Source: an uncultured Desulfobacteraceae bacterium (GTDB taxonomy: Bacteria > Desulfobacterota > Desulfobacteria > Desulfobacterales > UBA2174). Taken from it: a DNA stretch of 15,598 nucleotides. A program made the translations under genes and the position numbers. Below, piece by piece: positions 1 to 7,179 of the stretch. The stretch's first letter is position 1. Each line of letters starts with the position of its first letter. The notes under the pieces are model-generated. The model was not told where the DNA came from. It saw nothing but the letters and a program-made list of their open reading frames with translations, and did not search any database. The DNA lies in NCBI GenBank assembly GCA_937982505.1, contig CALJLV010000071.1:1-15598 (forward strand), in the 5' to 3' direction.

Positions 1-118
1 ACCACTGTTATGAAAGGTTCATTTCACCGTGGGACCGCTATCGCTGTTGACCTTTCCGTCCCTCTACGCCGGCGTGCCGGCGCGGCCCGTGAGGCCGCCC
101 GCCCTGTCGGCGCCGGGC

Positions 119-472
119 ATGACCCTGCTGCAGGTCCAGTCGCTCCACCACCTCGGCTTGGGCAATATCCGGCCCATAGAGTTCAATGTCTTGGGCCTGC
201 GCCGGGGGATCCGCGGCTGCGGACGCAGCCTGTTCAAGGTCTATTTCCATCCCTGGCGCCTGCGCTCCATTCTCAACGCCCAGCGCCTCTGCCTGGAAGC
301 GGCCCGCACGCGCTTTGACTTCGATATCCTCTTCGTCCAGAGCGAACCGGACCACGACCGGGTCCACGTCCGCTGCCCGGCCTGCCACGCCTACTGGTCC
401 TGGCGCGAGGGCCTGCCCAATGATCTGCGCACCGCCGAGGGACGCCGCTGTGCCGGCTGCGCGGCGGACTGA
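119..472 (+). CDS. uncharacterised small protein with a C-terminal zinc-ribbon-like pair of CxxC motifs
   Basis: I do not recognise this 117-residue protein. Its C-terminal half carries C86-P-A-C89 and C111-A-G-C114, a four-cysteine arrangement typical of a zinc ribbon; a tryptophan/aromatic patch (AYWSW) follows the first pair. There is no signal peptide or membrane segment, so a cytoplasmic location is likely. The N-terminal 80 residues mix basic and hydrophobic positions and show no motif I can name. The ATG at 119 is chosen because the recognisably protein-like sequence starts there. The frame is open upstream from a TGA at 11-13, and a GTG at 29 (with AAAGG 11 bases before it) or at 89 would add 30 or 10 proline/alanine-rich residues. 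Neither start has a strong Shine-Dalgarno. The gene converges on the acyl-CoA synthetase gene. Function unknown. Confidence 0.6.
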   Translation: MTLLQVQSLHHLGLGNIRPIEFNVLGLRRGIRGCGRSLFKVYFHPWRLRSILNAQRLCLEAARTRFDFDILFVQSEPDHDRVHVRCPACHAYWSWREGLPNDLRTAEGRRCAGCAAD

Positions 473-518
473 GCGCGGTACTGCGCCCCCGCCCCTTTCC
501 CACAACCTGCTGGCCCCG

Positions 519-554
519 AAAAACCGGCGCCCGGCCTCCAGTCCGCCGGGCGCC
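519..554 (-). terminator. rho-independent terminator of the acyl-CoA synthetase gene
   Basis: A perfect 10-bp inverted repeat, GGCGCCCGGC (526-535) and GCCGGGCGCC (545-554), encloses a 9-base loop. On the minus strand it is followed by GGTTTTTCGG (A-run at 519-523 on the plus strand). It begins 12 bases beyond the TAG stop of the minus-strand gene at 566. In the plus direction no T-tract follows, so it should act mainly on minus-strand transcription. It lies between two convergent genes. Confidence 0.75.
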
Positions 555-565
555 AGTTGAGGCGT

Positions 566-2302
566 CTACTTCTTCTTGAGTTCCTCGTCGCGCAGCACCC
601 GCCGCAGGACCTTGCCGACGTTGGAAGTGGGCACCGTATCCCGGAATTCGATGAACTTGGGCCGCTTGTAGCCGGCCATGTTCTGCTTGCAGAATTCGCG
701 CATCTCCTCTTCGGTGGCCGTCTGGCCCGGTTTGAGCTGGATGAAGGCCTTGACCGCCTCTCCGCTGCGGGCATCCGGAACCCCCACCACCGCGACGATG
801 GCCACCTTGGGGTGTTTGTACAGGATATCCTCCACGTCCCGCGGATAGACGTTGAAGCCGCCCACCAGGATCATGTCCTTCTTGCGGTCGGTGACCAGGA
901 TGTAGCCGTTCTCGTCGATATGGCCGATGTCGCCGGTCAGAAAGTAGCGCCGGCCGTTGATCTGGCGGAATACCGCCTCGTTTTCCTCCGGCTTGTTCCA
1001 GTAGCCCTGCATCACCTGAGGCCCGCTGATGGCGATCTCGCCGTCCTCGCCTTTGGGCAGCTCCTGGAGACCGGTTTCCAGGTCCACGATCTTGATGTCC
1101 GTGCCGGGCATGGGAAAACCGATGGAGCCAATCTTGCGCTGTTCACGGTTGGTCGGATTGACGCTGGCCACCGGAGCGGTTTCGCTCAGTCCGTAGCCCT
1201 CGAAGATCACGGCCCCGGTCTTTTCCTCGAACTGCCGACACACCTCGGGCGGCAACGGCGCCCCGCCTGAAAAGCAGCCGATCAGGCTGGTGAGATTGTA
1301 CTGGTCGATCTGGGGATGGTTGGTAAAGGCCACAAACAAGGTGGGCACCGCCGGCATGATGGTGGGGCGGTGCTTTTGCACGATCTTGAGCACCTCGGTA
1401 AAGGGCGGGTTGCCGGCCCGCGGGTCGGGCACGCAGATCAGCCGGGCGCCGATGGAGCAGGCCGACAGCATGGCCACGGTCATGCCGAAGCTGTGATAGA
1501 AGGGCAGCACGCCAAGATAGGTGTGAAACCCGTCGCGCCGCATCCGCTCCGGCGGTTTTCCCGGTTCATGCACGAAGCGGCCCACCTCGTCGATGGCCAT
1601 CAGGTCGTAGAGAAAATTGCTGTGGGTCAGGGCGGCGCCCTTGGGCAGACCGGTGGTACCGCCGGTATAGATGATCAGGGCCAGGTCGTTGGCCGGATCG
1701 ATGTCGACCTTGGGCGGCTCGGGACGCGCCGCGGCCACCACCTGGTCGAACATCAGATGGCTCGGGTCGTGGCTGGCCGCCTTGGGAATCTTGCCCAGCA
1801 GCCCGCCAATGAACCCCTTGAGCGGGGGCAGGTAGGACTTGACGCTGCAGACCACTACGGTTTCCACCAGCGTGTTTTTGACCGCCTCGCAGGCCGTGGG
1901 GTAAAAAACCGGGTGATCCATGCAGAACACGGCCCGGGCCCCGCTGTCGTTGAGCTGATGATTCAGTTCGCTGGCCGTGTAGAGGGGGTTGCAGGTCACC
2001 GTGACTGCCCCGGCCTTGAGGATGCCGAAGTACAAGGCCGGATAGTGCGGCAGGTTGGGCAGAAAGATCGCCACCCGGTCTCCCTTGCGGATTCCCCGGC
2101 CGGCCAGAAAGTTGGCGATGCGGTCGGCAGTATCCTTGACTTGGGCGTACGTGCGGCCCGCGTCGCTGAAAAGGGTATAGGTCTTGTCCGGGTAGTCCCG
2201 GGCGGCCTCGTCCAAAACGCTGTAAAGCGGCTTGTCATACCCGCCGACATCGCGCGCGACGCCCTCGGGCCAGTACGGGGTGGGCCATACGGTCTCGGTC
2301 AT
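566..2302 (-). CDS. fadD: long-chain acyl-CoA synthetase (AMP-forming fatty acid-CoA ligase)
   Basis: This 578-residue member of the adenylate-forming (ANL) superfamily activates a carboxylic acid, probably a long-chain fatty acid, with ATP and CoA to give acyl-CoA, AMP and PPi. All core motifs are visible: the P-loop TGGTTGLPKG (213-222), the A5 motif EGYGLSE (368-374), TGD (456-458), the hinge DRKKDMI with GGFNVYP (472-487), and the catalytic lysine K564 in NVGKVLRR. Length and motif spacing fit FadD-type enzymes rather than acetyl-CoA synthetase (usually about 650 residues). There is no membrane segment. The ATG is preceded by GAAGGAGG ten bases upstream. The gene is 189 bp downstream of nqrF on the same strand; a candidate promoter and its own terminator suggest it can be a separate unit. 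Chain-length specificity cannot be read from the sequence; a medium-chain or aromatic acid is possible. Confidence 0.9.
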   Translation of the reverse strand: MTETVWPTPYWPEGVARDVGGYDKPLYSVLDEAARDYPDKTYTLFSDAGRTYAQVKDTADRIANFLAGRGIRKGDRVAIFLPNLPHYPALYFGILKAGAVTVTCNPLYTASELNHQLNDSGARAVFCMDHPVFYPTACEAVKNTLVETVVVCSVKSYLPPLKGFIGGLLGKIPKAASHDPSHLMFDQVVAAARPEPPKVDIDPANDLALIIYTGGTTGLPKGAALTHSNFLYDLMAIDEVGRFVHEPGKPPERMRRDGFHTYLGVLPFYHSFGMTVAMLSACSIGARLICVPDPRAGNPPFTEVLKIVQKHRPTIMPAVPTLFVAFTNHPQIDQYNLTSLIGCFSGGAPLPPEVCRQFEEKTGAVIFEGYGLSETAPVASVNPTNREQRKIGSIGFPMPGTDIKIVDLETGLQELPKGEDGEIAISGPQVMQGYWNKPEENEAVFRQINGRRYFLTGDIGHIDENGYILVTDRKKDMILVGGFNVYPRDVEDILYKHPKVAIVAVVGVPDARSGEAVKAFIQLKPGQTATEEEMREFCKQNMAGYKRPKFIEFRDTVPTSNVGKVLRRVLRDEELKKK

Positions 2303-2427
2303 GATCGGAACGCCTCCTTCCTCATCGATAGGGTGACTGGCGATAAGAACCGCAGCCGTCGCCGGCCGAGGGTGCCCCCGCAGCCCCGGCCAGCCGCCTG
2401 GTAAAATCGTCTTTTTTAAGAGATCTC

Positions 2428-2455
2428 CTTACAGGGGGAAATGATGGCCTGTCAA
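2428..2455 (-). promoter_or_regulatory. candidate sigma-70 promoter for the acyl-CoA synthetase gene
   Basis: On the minus strand a perfect TTGACA (-35, 2455-2450) is followed after 16 bases by TGTAAG (2433-2428), which matches four of six positions of TATAAT. It lies in the nqrF-fadD gap, starting 36 bases beyond the nqrF stop and ending about 125 bases before the fadD ATG. The match is by eye only; no strong terminator was seen between nqrF and this site, so read-through from nqr remains possible. Confidence 0.4.
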
Positions 2456-2491
2456 TGCAGCATAGGAAGAAAAGGCTTCCGCGGGTGCAGG

Positions 2492-3712
2492 TCAACCGAA
2501 CTTGTCGTAGGCGATCATTTCCGGCTCGACGCCGAGATCATCCAGCGTCCGGGTGACCGCGTCGATCATCGGCGGCGGCCCGCACAGGTAGTATTCGATC
2601 TCGCCCGGATCCTCGTGGTCCTTGAGGTAGCGATCGAAAAGAACCTGGTGGATGAATCCCACCGGGCCGTTCCAGTCGTCACCGGGCTGGGGATCGGAGA
2701 GGGCAACGTGATAGGAAAAGTTGGGATGCTCCTGGGCCAGGCGCCGGAATTCATCGTCGTAGAACATCTCCGAAACCGAACGTGCCCCGTACCAGAAGGT
2801 AATGCGGCGGTCGCTGCGCAGGGCTTCGAGCTGATGCAGGATGTGGCTGCGCATGGGGGCCATGCCGGCCCCGCCCCCCACGAAGCACATCTCCCGCCGG
2901 GTGGGCTTGGCGAAAAAATCGCCGTAGGGGCCGCTGAGGGTCACCCGGTCTTCGGGTTTGAGGCTGAAAACATACGAACTGCCCACCCCGGGCGGCGCAT
3001 CGGGCTTGTTGGGCGGCGGGGTGGCGATGCGCACGGTGAACATGAGCCGCTGGCCCTCGTGGGGGGCGCTGGCCAGGGAGTAGGCCCGGTAGACCGCTGC
3101 CTCGCTGGCGGCCCGCAAGCCCCACAGATCGAAACGCTCCCAGACATCCCGGTAGCGCTGGGCCACGTCGAAGTCCCGGAAGGACACTTCGTATTCGGGA
3201 ATATCGATCTGCATGTAGGCCCCGGCTTCGAAACGGACCTCCTGACCCGGGTCGAGCTGCAGGACCAGTTCCTTGATGAAGGTGGCCACGTTCTCGTTGG
3301 AAACCACCGTGGCCTCATATTTTTGGATGCTGAAAATTTCCTCGGGAATGCGGATCTTCAGATCCTGGCGCAGCTTGAGCTGGCAGGCCAGACGCACCCC
3401 CGCCTGGCGCTCCCGGCGCGAGACGTGGCTCAACTCGGTGGGCAGGATCTCGCCGCCCCCCTCGACCACCGTGCACTTGCAGGTGCCGCAGGTCCCCTTG
3501 CCCCCGCAGGCCGAGGGAAGCAGGATCTGGTTGTTGACCAGGGCCGCCAGCAGGGTGTTGCCCACCGGGGCATGCAGCGGCTTCTGGGCGTCGCCGTTGA
3601 TCTCGACGGACGCCTCCCCCTTGACCACCACCTTGGCTTCCACCAGGAGCAGCCCGCCCACCAGGGTGAACAGAATGGCACCGAAAACCGTCAGACTGAC
3701 CAGATAAATCAC
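2492..3712 (-). CDS. nqrF: Na+-translocating NADH:quinone oxidoreductase subunit F (NADH dehydrogenase/ferredoxin subunit)
   Basis: NqrF is the electron-entry subunit of Na+-NQR: it oxidises NADH at a FAD and passes electrons to a 2Fe-2S cluster. The 406-residue product has an N-terminal membrane anchor (about 3-24), then a 2Fe-2S ferredoxin domain with C69, C75, C78 and C110. The ferredoxin-reductase module follows, with the FAD-binding RAYS (209-212) and the NAD-binding GGGAGMAPM (279-287). C377 in YLCGPPP corresponds to the conserved cysteine near the nicotinamide site, and the C-terminus YDKFG is typical of the family. The start is a GTG at 3712 that overlaps the nqrE TGA stop in GTGA, indicating translational coupling. 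It is the last gene of nqrABCDEF. Confidence 0.96.
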   Translation of the reverse strand: MIYLVSLTVFGAILFTLVGGLLLVEAKVVVKGEASVEINGDAQKPLHAPVGNTLLAALVNNQILLPSACGGKGTCGTCKCTVVEGGGEILPTELSHVSRRERQAGVRLACQLKLRQDLKIRIPEEIFSIQKYEATVVSNENVATFIKELVLQLDPGQEVRFEAGAYMQIDIPEYEVSFRDFDVAQRYRDVWERFDLWGLRAASEAAVYRAYSLASAPHEGQRLMFTVRIATPPPNKPDAPPGVGSSYVFSLKPEDRVTLSGPYGDFFAKPTRREMCFVGGGAGMAPMRSHILHQLEALRSDRRITFWYGARSVSEMFYDDEFRRLAQEHPNFSYHVALSDPQPGDDWNGPVGFIHQVLFDRYLKDHEDPGEIEYYLCGPPPMIDAVTRTLDDLGVEPEMIAYDKFG

Positions 3713-4317
3713 AGCGTGATCCCCGAAAAAAGCATGAAGGCCATGGCCATCAGGCCGGTGGAAATCATGGTGATGCCGAACCCTTCCAGCCCTCTGGGCA
3801 CATCGGCGTAGCGCAGCTTGCGCCGGATGGCCGCCATGGCCACGATGGCCAGGGCCCAGCCGACCCCCGAACCGACTCCGAAAACCACCGATTCCGCCAG
3901 GGTGTAGTCGCGCTCCACCATAAAGAGGGATGTCCCCAGAATGGCGCAGTTGACGGCGATCAGGGGCAGGAAAACCCCCAGGGAATTATAGAGGGTGGGC
4001 GAGACGCGGTCGATAATCATCTCCACCACCTGCACCATGGCGGCGATGACCGCGATGAAGGTAATGAACTTCAGAAAGCTCAGATCCACCCCTTCGAGCC
4101 CGGCCCAGGTCAGTGCCCCGGGACCGAGCAGGTAGCGATAGACCAGCCAGTTGACGGGGGTGGTGAGGGTCAGCACGAAGATCACGGCGATCCCCAGCCC
4201 CATGGAGGTGTCCATGTTGTTGGAAACCGCCAGAAACGAGCACATCCCGAGGAAATAGGCCAGCAGGATGTTACCCACGAAAACCGAGTTGACGAAGATG
4301 CTCGCCAGATTTTCCAT
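3709..4317 (-). CDS. nqrE: Na+-translocating NADH:quinone oxidoreductase subunit E
   Basis: NqrE is an integral membrane subunit which, with its homologue NqrD, forms the inverted-repeat core of the Na+ path. The 202-residue product is hydrophobic with about six membrane helices. C26 (in GMCSFLA) and C124 (in NCAILG) sit at the half-helix positions that, with two NqrD cysteines, hold the intramembrane 2Fe-2S cluster in the Vibrio enzyme. The length matches the family (about 200). The ATG has only a weak upstream AGAGGT. The stop overlaps the nqrF GTG start. Unusually, 280 bp separate it from nqrD, so it may rely on its own ribosome entry rather than coupling. Confidence 0.96.
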   Translation of the reverse strand: MENLASIFVNSVFVGNILLAYFLGMCSFLAVSNNMDTSMGLGIAVIFVLTLTTPVNWLVYRYLLGPGALTWAGLEGVDLSFLKFITFIAVIAAMVQVVEMIIDRVSPTLYNSLGVFLPLIAVNCAILGTSLFMVERDYTLAESVVFGVGSGVGWALAIVAMAAIRRKLRYADVPRGLEGFGITMISTGLMAMAFMLFSGITL

Positions 4318-4417
4318 GACCGTTTCCGACCTCTGCCCGGTGCTCTCGGTTAGGCGCGTCGGTGACCCCGCGCCCTTGAAGAAGCATTTTTCGAAAATTT
4401 TCAGCCCAGTGACATGG

Positions 4418-4439
4418 ACCCCGGGTCCGGGCCCGGGGT
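4418..4439. repeat. GC-rich palindrome resembling a dispersed proteobacterial repeat
   Basis: An 8-bp perfect inverted repeat, ACCCCGGG (4418-4425) and CCCGGGGT (4432-4439), encloses TCCGGG. The pentamer GTGAC occurs directly on both sides (4409-4413 and 4438-4442). From memory, TGGACCCCGG...CCGGGGTGAC-type palindromes are scattered in many copies through proteobacterial genomes. Only one copy is in this window, so repetition cannot be shown here. It lies in the nqrD-nqrE gap. Confidence 0.55.
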
Positions 4440-4484
4440 GACGAGCCGCTGAAGCACACCGGACAGCGATGCGCTTATTTCATC

Positions 4485-4504
4485 ATTCCTGCGAAAGCAG
4501 GAAT
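4485..4504. repeat. ATTCCTGC-GAAA-GCAGGAAT palindrome, dispersed-repeat type
   Basis: A perfect 8-bp stem (4485-4492 and 4497-4504) closes a GAAA tetraloop on the plus strand. Read on the minus strand, the surrounding bases give the GGATTCCTGCTTTCGCAGGAATGA pattern in pieces; translated, this yields the SCFRRND peptide that I recognise as the signature of a widespread small palindromic repeat. It is 45 bp from the GC-rich palindrome at 4418-4439. The two together suggest an intergenic repeat cluster between nqrD and nqrE. Copy number elsewhere in the genome is unknown. Confidence 0.65.
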
Positions 4505-4597
4505 CCACGCTCATTTCAACCACAGAGCGTAAGATGATCCGGAAAACCGTATGCCGCATTACACCCGGCCTGCCACGGGCATTTTCACCATCAGTGG

Positions 4598-5221
4598 TCA
4601 TTTTTGCCGTTCGATCAGCTCGCGCTGAACCCAGACCAGCAGCCCGATGAGGATGAAGGCGGCCGGAGCCAGGAGCATGAAGCCCATGTTCTGGTATCCG
4701 GCCCCGTAGAAGGCCTGGGGCACCACCTGGACCCCCAGCAGCTTGCCGGCGCCGAAAAGCTCCCGGAAAAAGGCCACCGCGATGAGGACGGCCCCGTATC
4801 CCAGCCCGTTGCCCAGTCCATCCATGAAGGCGGGCCAGGGCGGGTTGCCCAGGGCGAAGGCCTCGGCCCGGCCCATGACGATGCAGTTGGTGATGATCAG
4901 GCCCACGAATACCGACAGCTGCTTGCTGACATCGTAGAGGAACGCCCGCAGCAGCTCGTCGGCGATAATCACCAGCGTCGAGATGACACACAGTTCCACG
5001 ATGATGCGGATATTGCGCGGGATCAGGCGGCGCAGGGCCGAAATGATCAGGTTGGAGCCGGCCAGCACCGCCGTCAGGGCCAGGCACATGACGATGGCGG
5101 TGCGCAGCTGCACGGTAACGGCCAGGGCCGAACAGATCCCCAGCACTTGTACGGCGATGGGGTTGTTGGACCACAGCCCCTGGCCGAAGGCCTGCATGGC
5201 CGGAGAGGATTTGGATGCCAT
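4598..5221 (-). CDS. nqrD: Na+-translocating NADH:quinone oxidoreductase subunit D
   Basis: NqrD is the membrane partner of NqrE in the Na+-conducting core. The product is 207 residues from the ATG at 5221, close to the usual 210, with about six membrane helices and the highly conserved SKQLSVFVGLIITNC block. C30 (VLGICSALA) and C112 (TNCIVMGR) match the cysteine positions that share the 2Fe-2S cluster with NqrE. AAGGAGG lies four bases before the ATG. A GTG at 5239 overlapping the nqrC stop (GTGA) would add six residues and is a real alternative, since two other junctions in this operon use the same overlap style. Downstream, a 280-bp repeat-bearing gap separates it from nqrE. Confidence 0.95.
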   Translation of the reverse strand: MASKSSPAMQAFGQGLWSNNPIAVQVLGICSALAVTVQLRTAIVMCLALTAVLAGSNLIISALRRLIPRNIRIIVELCVISTLVIIADELLRAFLYDVSKQLSVFVGLIITNCIVMGRAEAFALGNPPWPAFMDGLGNGLGYGAVLIAVAFFRELFGAGKLLGVQVVPQAFYGAGYQNMGFMLLAPAAFILIGLLVWVQRELIERQK

Positions 5222-5235
5222 CGCGCCTCCTTGCC

Positions 5236-5961
5236 TCACCCCCCTGCCCCGGGCAGGGCCGCCGGGCAGGTGGGGTTCTGGCGAAAATTGACCGCCACCG
5301 GTTCGTAGCGCGTCAGGACGGTCTCCAGCCCGCTGGACAGAAACTTGCCCGTCAGGGTGGCGCCGGAAATCCCGTCCACGTAATTGGCCTGGCGCTCGGG
5401 CGCCACCACCTCGCTGGCCTTGCCGCGGGCGATGCGCACGGATACGAACTCGCCGCCCCGGTTGGTGATCCGTTTGCCCACGAAGTTCTTCTGGAACCAG
5501 CGTTCCTCGATCTCTCCGCCCAGTCCCGGGGTTTCCTGGTGGCGGTAGACGGTAAAGCCGGCCACGGTGGAGCCGTCGCTCTCCAGGGCCAGGTAGCCGT
5601 TGATCTGGCCCCAGAGCCCCGGGGCGTCGATGGGCAGGATGTAGGCCTCGACGCAGTCGTCTTTGACGTAAAGGTAGAGCGGCAGGTCAGCCGGCTGGCG
5701 GTCCGCCTCGGGCACGATGCGCCCGGCCTCATCCAGCCACACCTGGCGGATCTGGGCATCGTAGCGCCGCTGGATCTCGTCGGCGGACAGACGCTGATCC
5801 GACGCCACCAGACCCACGCTCTGGAGCAGGTTCTTTTGCCGGTCCGCGCGCATGTTGCGCTGCTGGCGGTCCTTGAGGCCGGTGGCGGCGCCCGTGAGCA
5901 GCAGGCTGCACACCACGCACAGCACCAGGGTGAAGAGGAGTGATCGTGTCGGTCCGCTCAT
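5236..5961 (-). CDS. nqrC: Na+-translocating NADH:quinone oxidoreductase subunit C (covalent FMN subunit)
   Basis: NqrC is a single-span, periplasm-facing subunit that carries a covalently bound FMN. The 241-residue product has an N-terminal membrane anchor (about residues 7-27) and a large soluble domain ending in the flavinylation motif D196-G-I-S-G-A-T202, in which T202 is the expected FMN attachment residue. Preceding conserved features include an ETPGLG-type segment. The start chosen is the ATG at 5961 with AGGAAG seven bases upstream; a GTG at 5988 would add nine residues and shorten the gap to nqrB to nine bases. Covalent FMN attachment needs an ApbE-type flavin transferase, which is not encoded in this window. 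Confidence 0.95.
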   Translation of the reverse strand: MSGPTRSLLFTLVLCVVCSLLLTGAATGLKDRQQRNMRADRQKNLLQSVGLVASDQRLSADEIQRRYDAQIRQVWLDEAGRIVPEADRQPADLPLYLYVKDDCVEAYILPIDAPGLWGQINGYLALESDGSTVAGFTVYRHQETPGLGGEIEERWFQKNFVGKRITNRGGEFVSVRIARGKASEVVAPERQANYVDGISGATLTGKFLSSGLETVLTRYEPVAVNFRQNPTCPAALPGAGG

Positions 5962-5997
5962 CTTGTCGCTTCCTGTGCCGCCCGCCACCGGCCGGGA

Positions 5998-7179
5998 TCA
6001 GGTGCGGATCATGCGCCGCTTGAGCCGCGCCTGGATGACGAAGTGATCCAGCAGAGGCGCAAAAACGTTCATGAAGAGAATCGCCAGCATGATTCCCTCG
6101 GGAAAGGCCGGGTTGAAGACCCGGATCAGCACCGTCAGCACCCCGATGAGAAACCCGTAGATCCAGCGGGCCGCTTCCATGTCCGGACTCGAGACCGGAT
6201 CGGTGGCCATGTAGGCCAGACCGAAGGCCGCCCCCCCCATCACCAGGTGGTACAATGGGTTGAGCTCCAGCCAGGGGGAGGCGCCGGGGCCGGCAAAGAG
6301 GTTGAGCAGAGCGGCCGTGGCCAGGATTCCCAGAATGCCGCCGATGATGGTGCGATAGCTGGCGATCCCCATGAGGATCAGGGCCACCGCGCCAAGAAGG
6401 CACAACAGGGTGGAAGTGGCCCCGATGCTGCCGGCGTAGCGCCCCAGAAAAAGGGTCCAGAAATCGTAGTGGGCCTCGTGGAGAACCGCCTGGATCGTGG
6501 CCGGACTTTCGACGGCGGCCGCCAGGGCCAGGGGCGTCGCCCCGGAAAACCCGTCCACCGCGGCCCTGCCGCCCATGTAGGTCCAGACCGCGTCCCCGGA
6601 CATCTGCACCGGGTAGGCGAAAAAGAGAAAGGCTCGCCCGGTAAGGGCCGGGTTGAGAAAGTTGCGCCCCGTGCCGCCGAAGACCTCCTTGCCGATGACG
6701 ATCCCGAAGCTGATCCCCAGGGCCACCTGCCACAGGGGGGTGGTGGGCGGCAGGGTCAACGGAAAAAGCATGCACGACACGAAAAGCCCCTCGCTGATGG
6801 TGTGCCGGCGCACCGCGGCAAAAAGCACCTCCCAGAAGAAGCCCACCACGTAGGTGACGATCACCATGGGCACAACGGCGCCCAGGCCGACAAGACAGGC
6901 CGCGAGGAATTGCGGCGGGCGGCCGGTGGCCGTGAGACTCTGGTAGCCGACGTTGTAGATGCCGAAGAACAGGTGGGGCAGCAGGCAGACGATCACCAGG
7001 GTCATGAAGCGTTTGACATCCAGGCTGTCGCGCACATGGGGCCCGATCCGGGTGGTGTGGGCCGGGGCAAAGAAGACCGTCTCCATGGCGTCGAAGAACG
7101 GATGGAGCCGGGCGAGGCGCCCTCCTGGGGTGAAATGCGGGCGCCGGCCATCGAAAAAGCGCTGCAGGAGGCGTTTCAT
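5998..7179 (-). CDS. nqrB: Na+-translocating NADH:quinone oxidoreductase subunit B (covalent FMN, membrane subunit)
   Basis: NqrB is the largest membrane subunit, carrying a covalent FMN and riboflavin and contributing to quinone binding and Na+ transport. The 393-residue product has multiple membrane helices and the flavinylation motif D209-G-F-S-G-A-T215, with T215 as the expected FMN-threonine. The conserved GRNFLNPALTGRAF segment (171-184) and the C-terminal NPAFPEG...NVFAPL region are typical. The ATG at 7179 overlaps the nqrA TGA in ATGA and has AGGAG 12 bases upstream, so translation is probably coupled to nqrA. The frame is open further upstream inside nqrA, but that extension is a shadow. 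Confidence 0.96.
   Translation of the reverse strand: MKRLLQRFFDGRRPHFTPGGRLARLHPFFDAMETVFFAPAHTTRIGPHVRDSLDVKRFMTLVIVCLLPHLFFGIYNVGYQSLTATGRPPQFLAACLVGLGAVVPMVIVTYVVGFFWEVLFAAVRRHTISEGLFVSCMLFPLTLPPTTPLWQVALGISFGIVIGKEVFGGTGRNFLNPALTGRAFLFFAYPVQMSGDAVWTYMGGRAAVDGFSGATPLALAAAVESPATIQAVLHEAHYDFWTLFLGRYAGSIGATSTLLCLLGAVALILMGIASYRTIIGGILGILATAALLNLFAGPGASPWLELNPLYHLVMGGAAFGLAYMATDPVSSPDMEAARWIYGFLIGVLTVLIRVFNPAFPEGIMLAILFMNVFAPLLDHFVIQARLKRRMIRT

Noticed and set aside
2441..3811. 456-codon open frame on the plus strand
   Set aside because: It is antisense to nqrF and the end of nqrE, whose motifs are unambiguous. Its translation is a low-complexity His/Gly/Asp-rich shadow caused by high GC.
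4401..4597. Possible small gene or out-of-frame extension between nqrD and nqrE
   Set aside because: The only open frame is a continuation of a shadow of nqrD, and its peptide there is the translation of the palindromic repeats.
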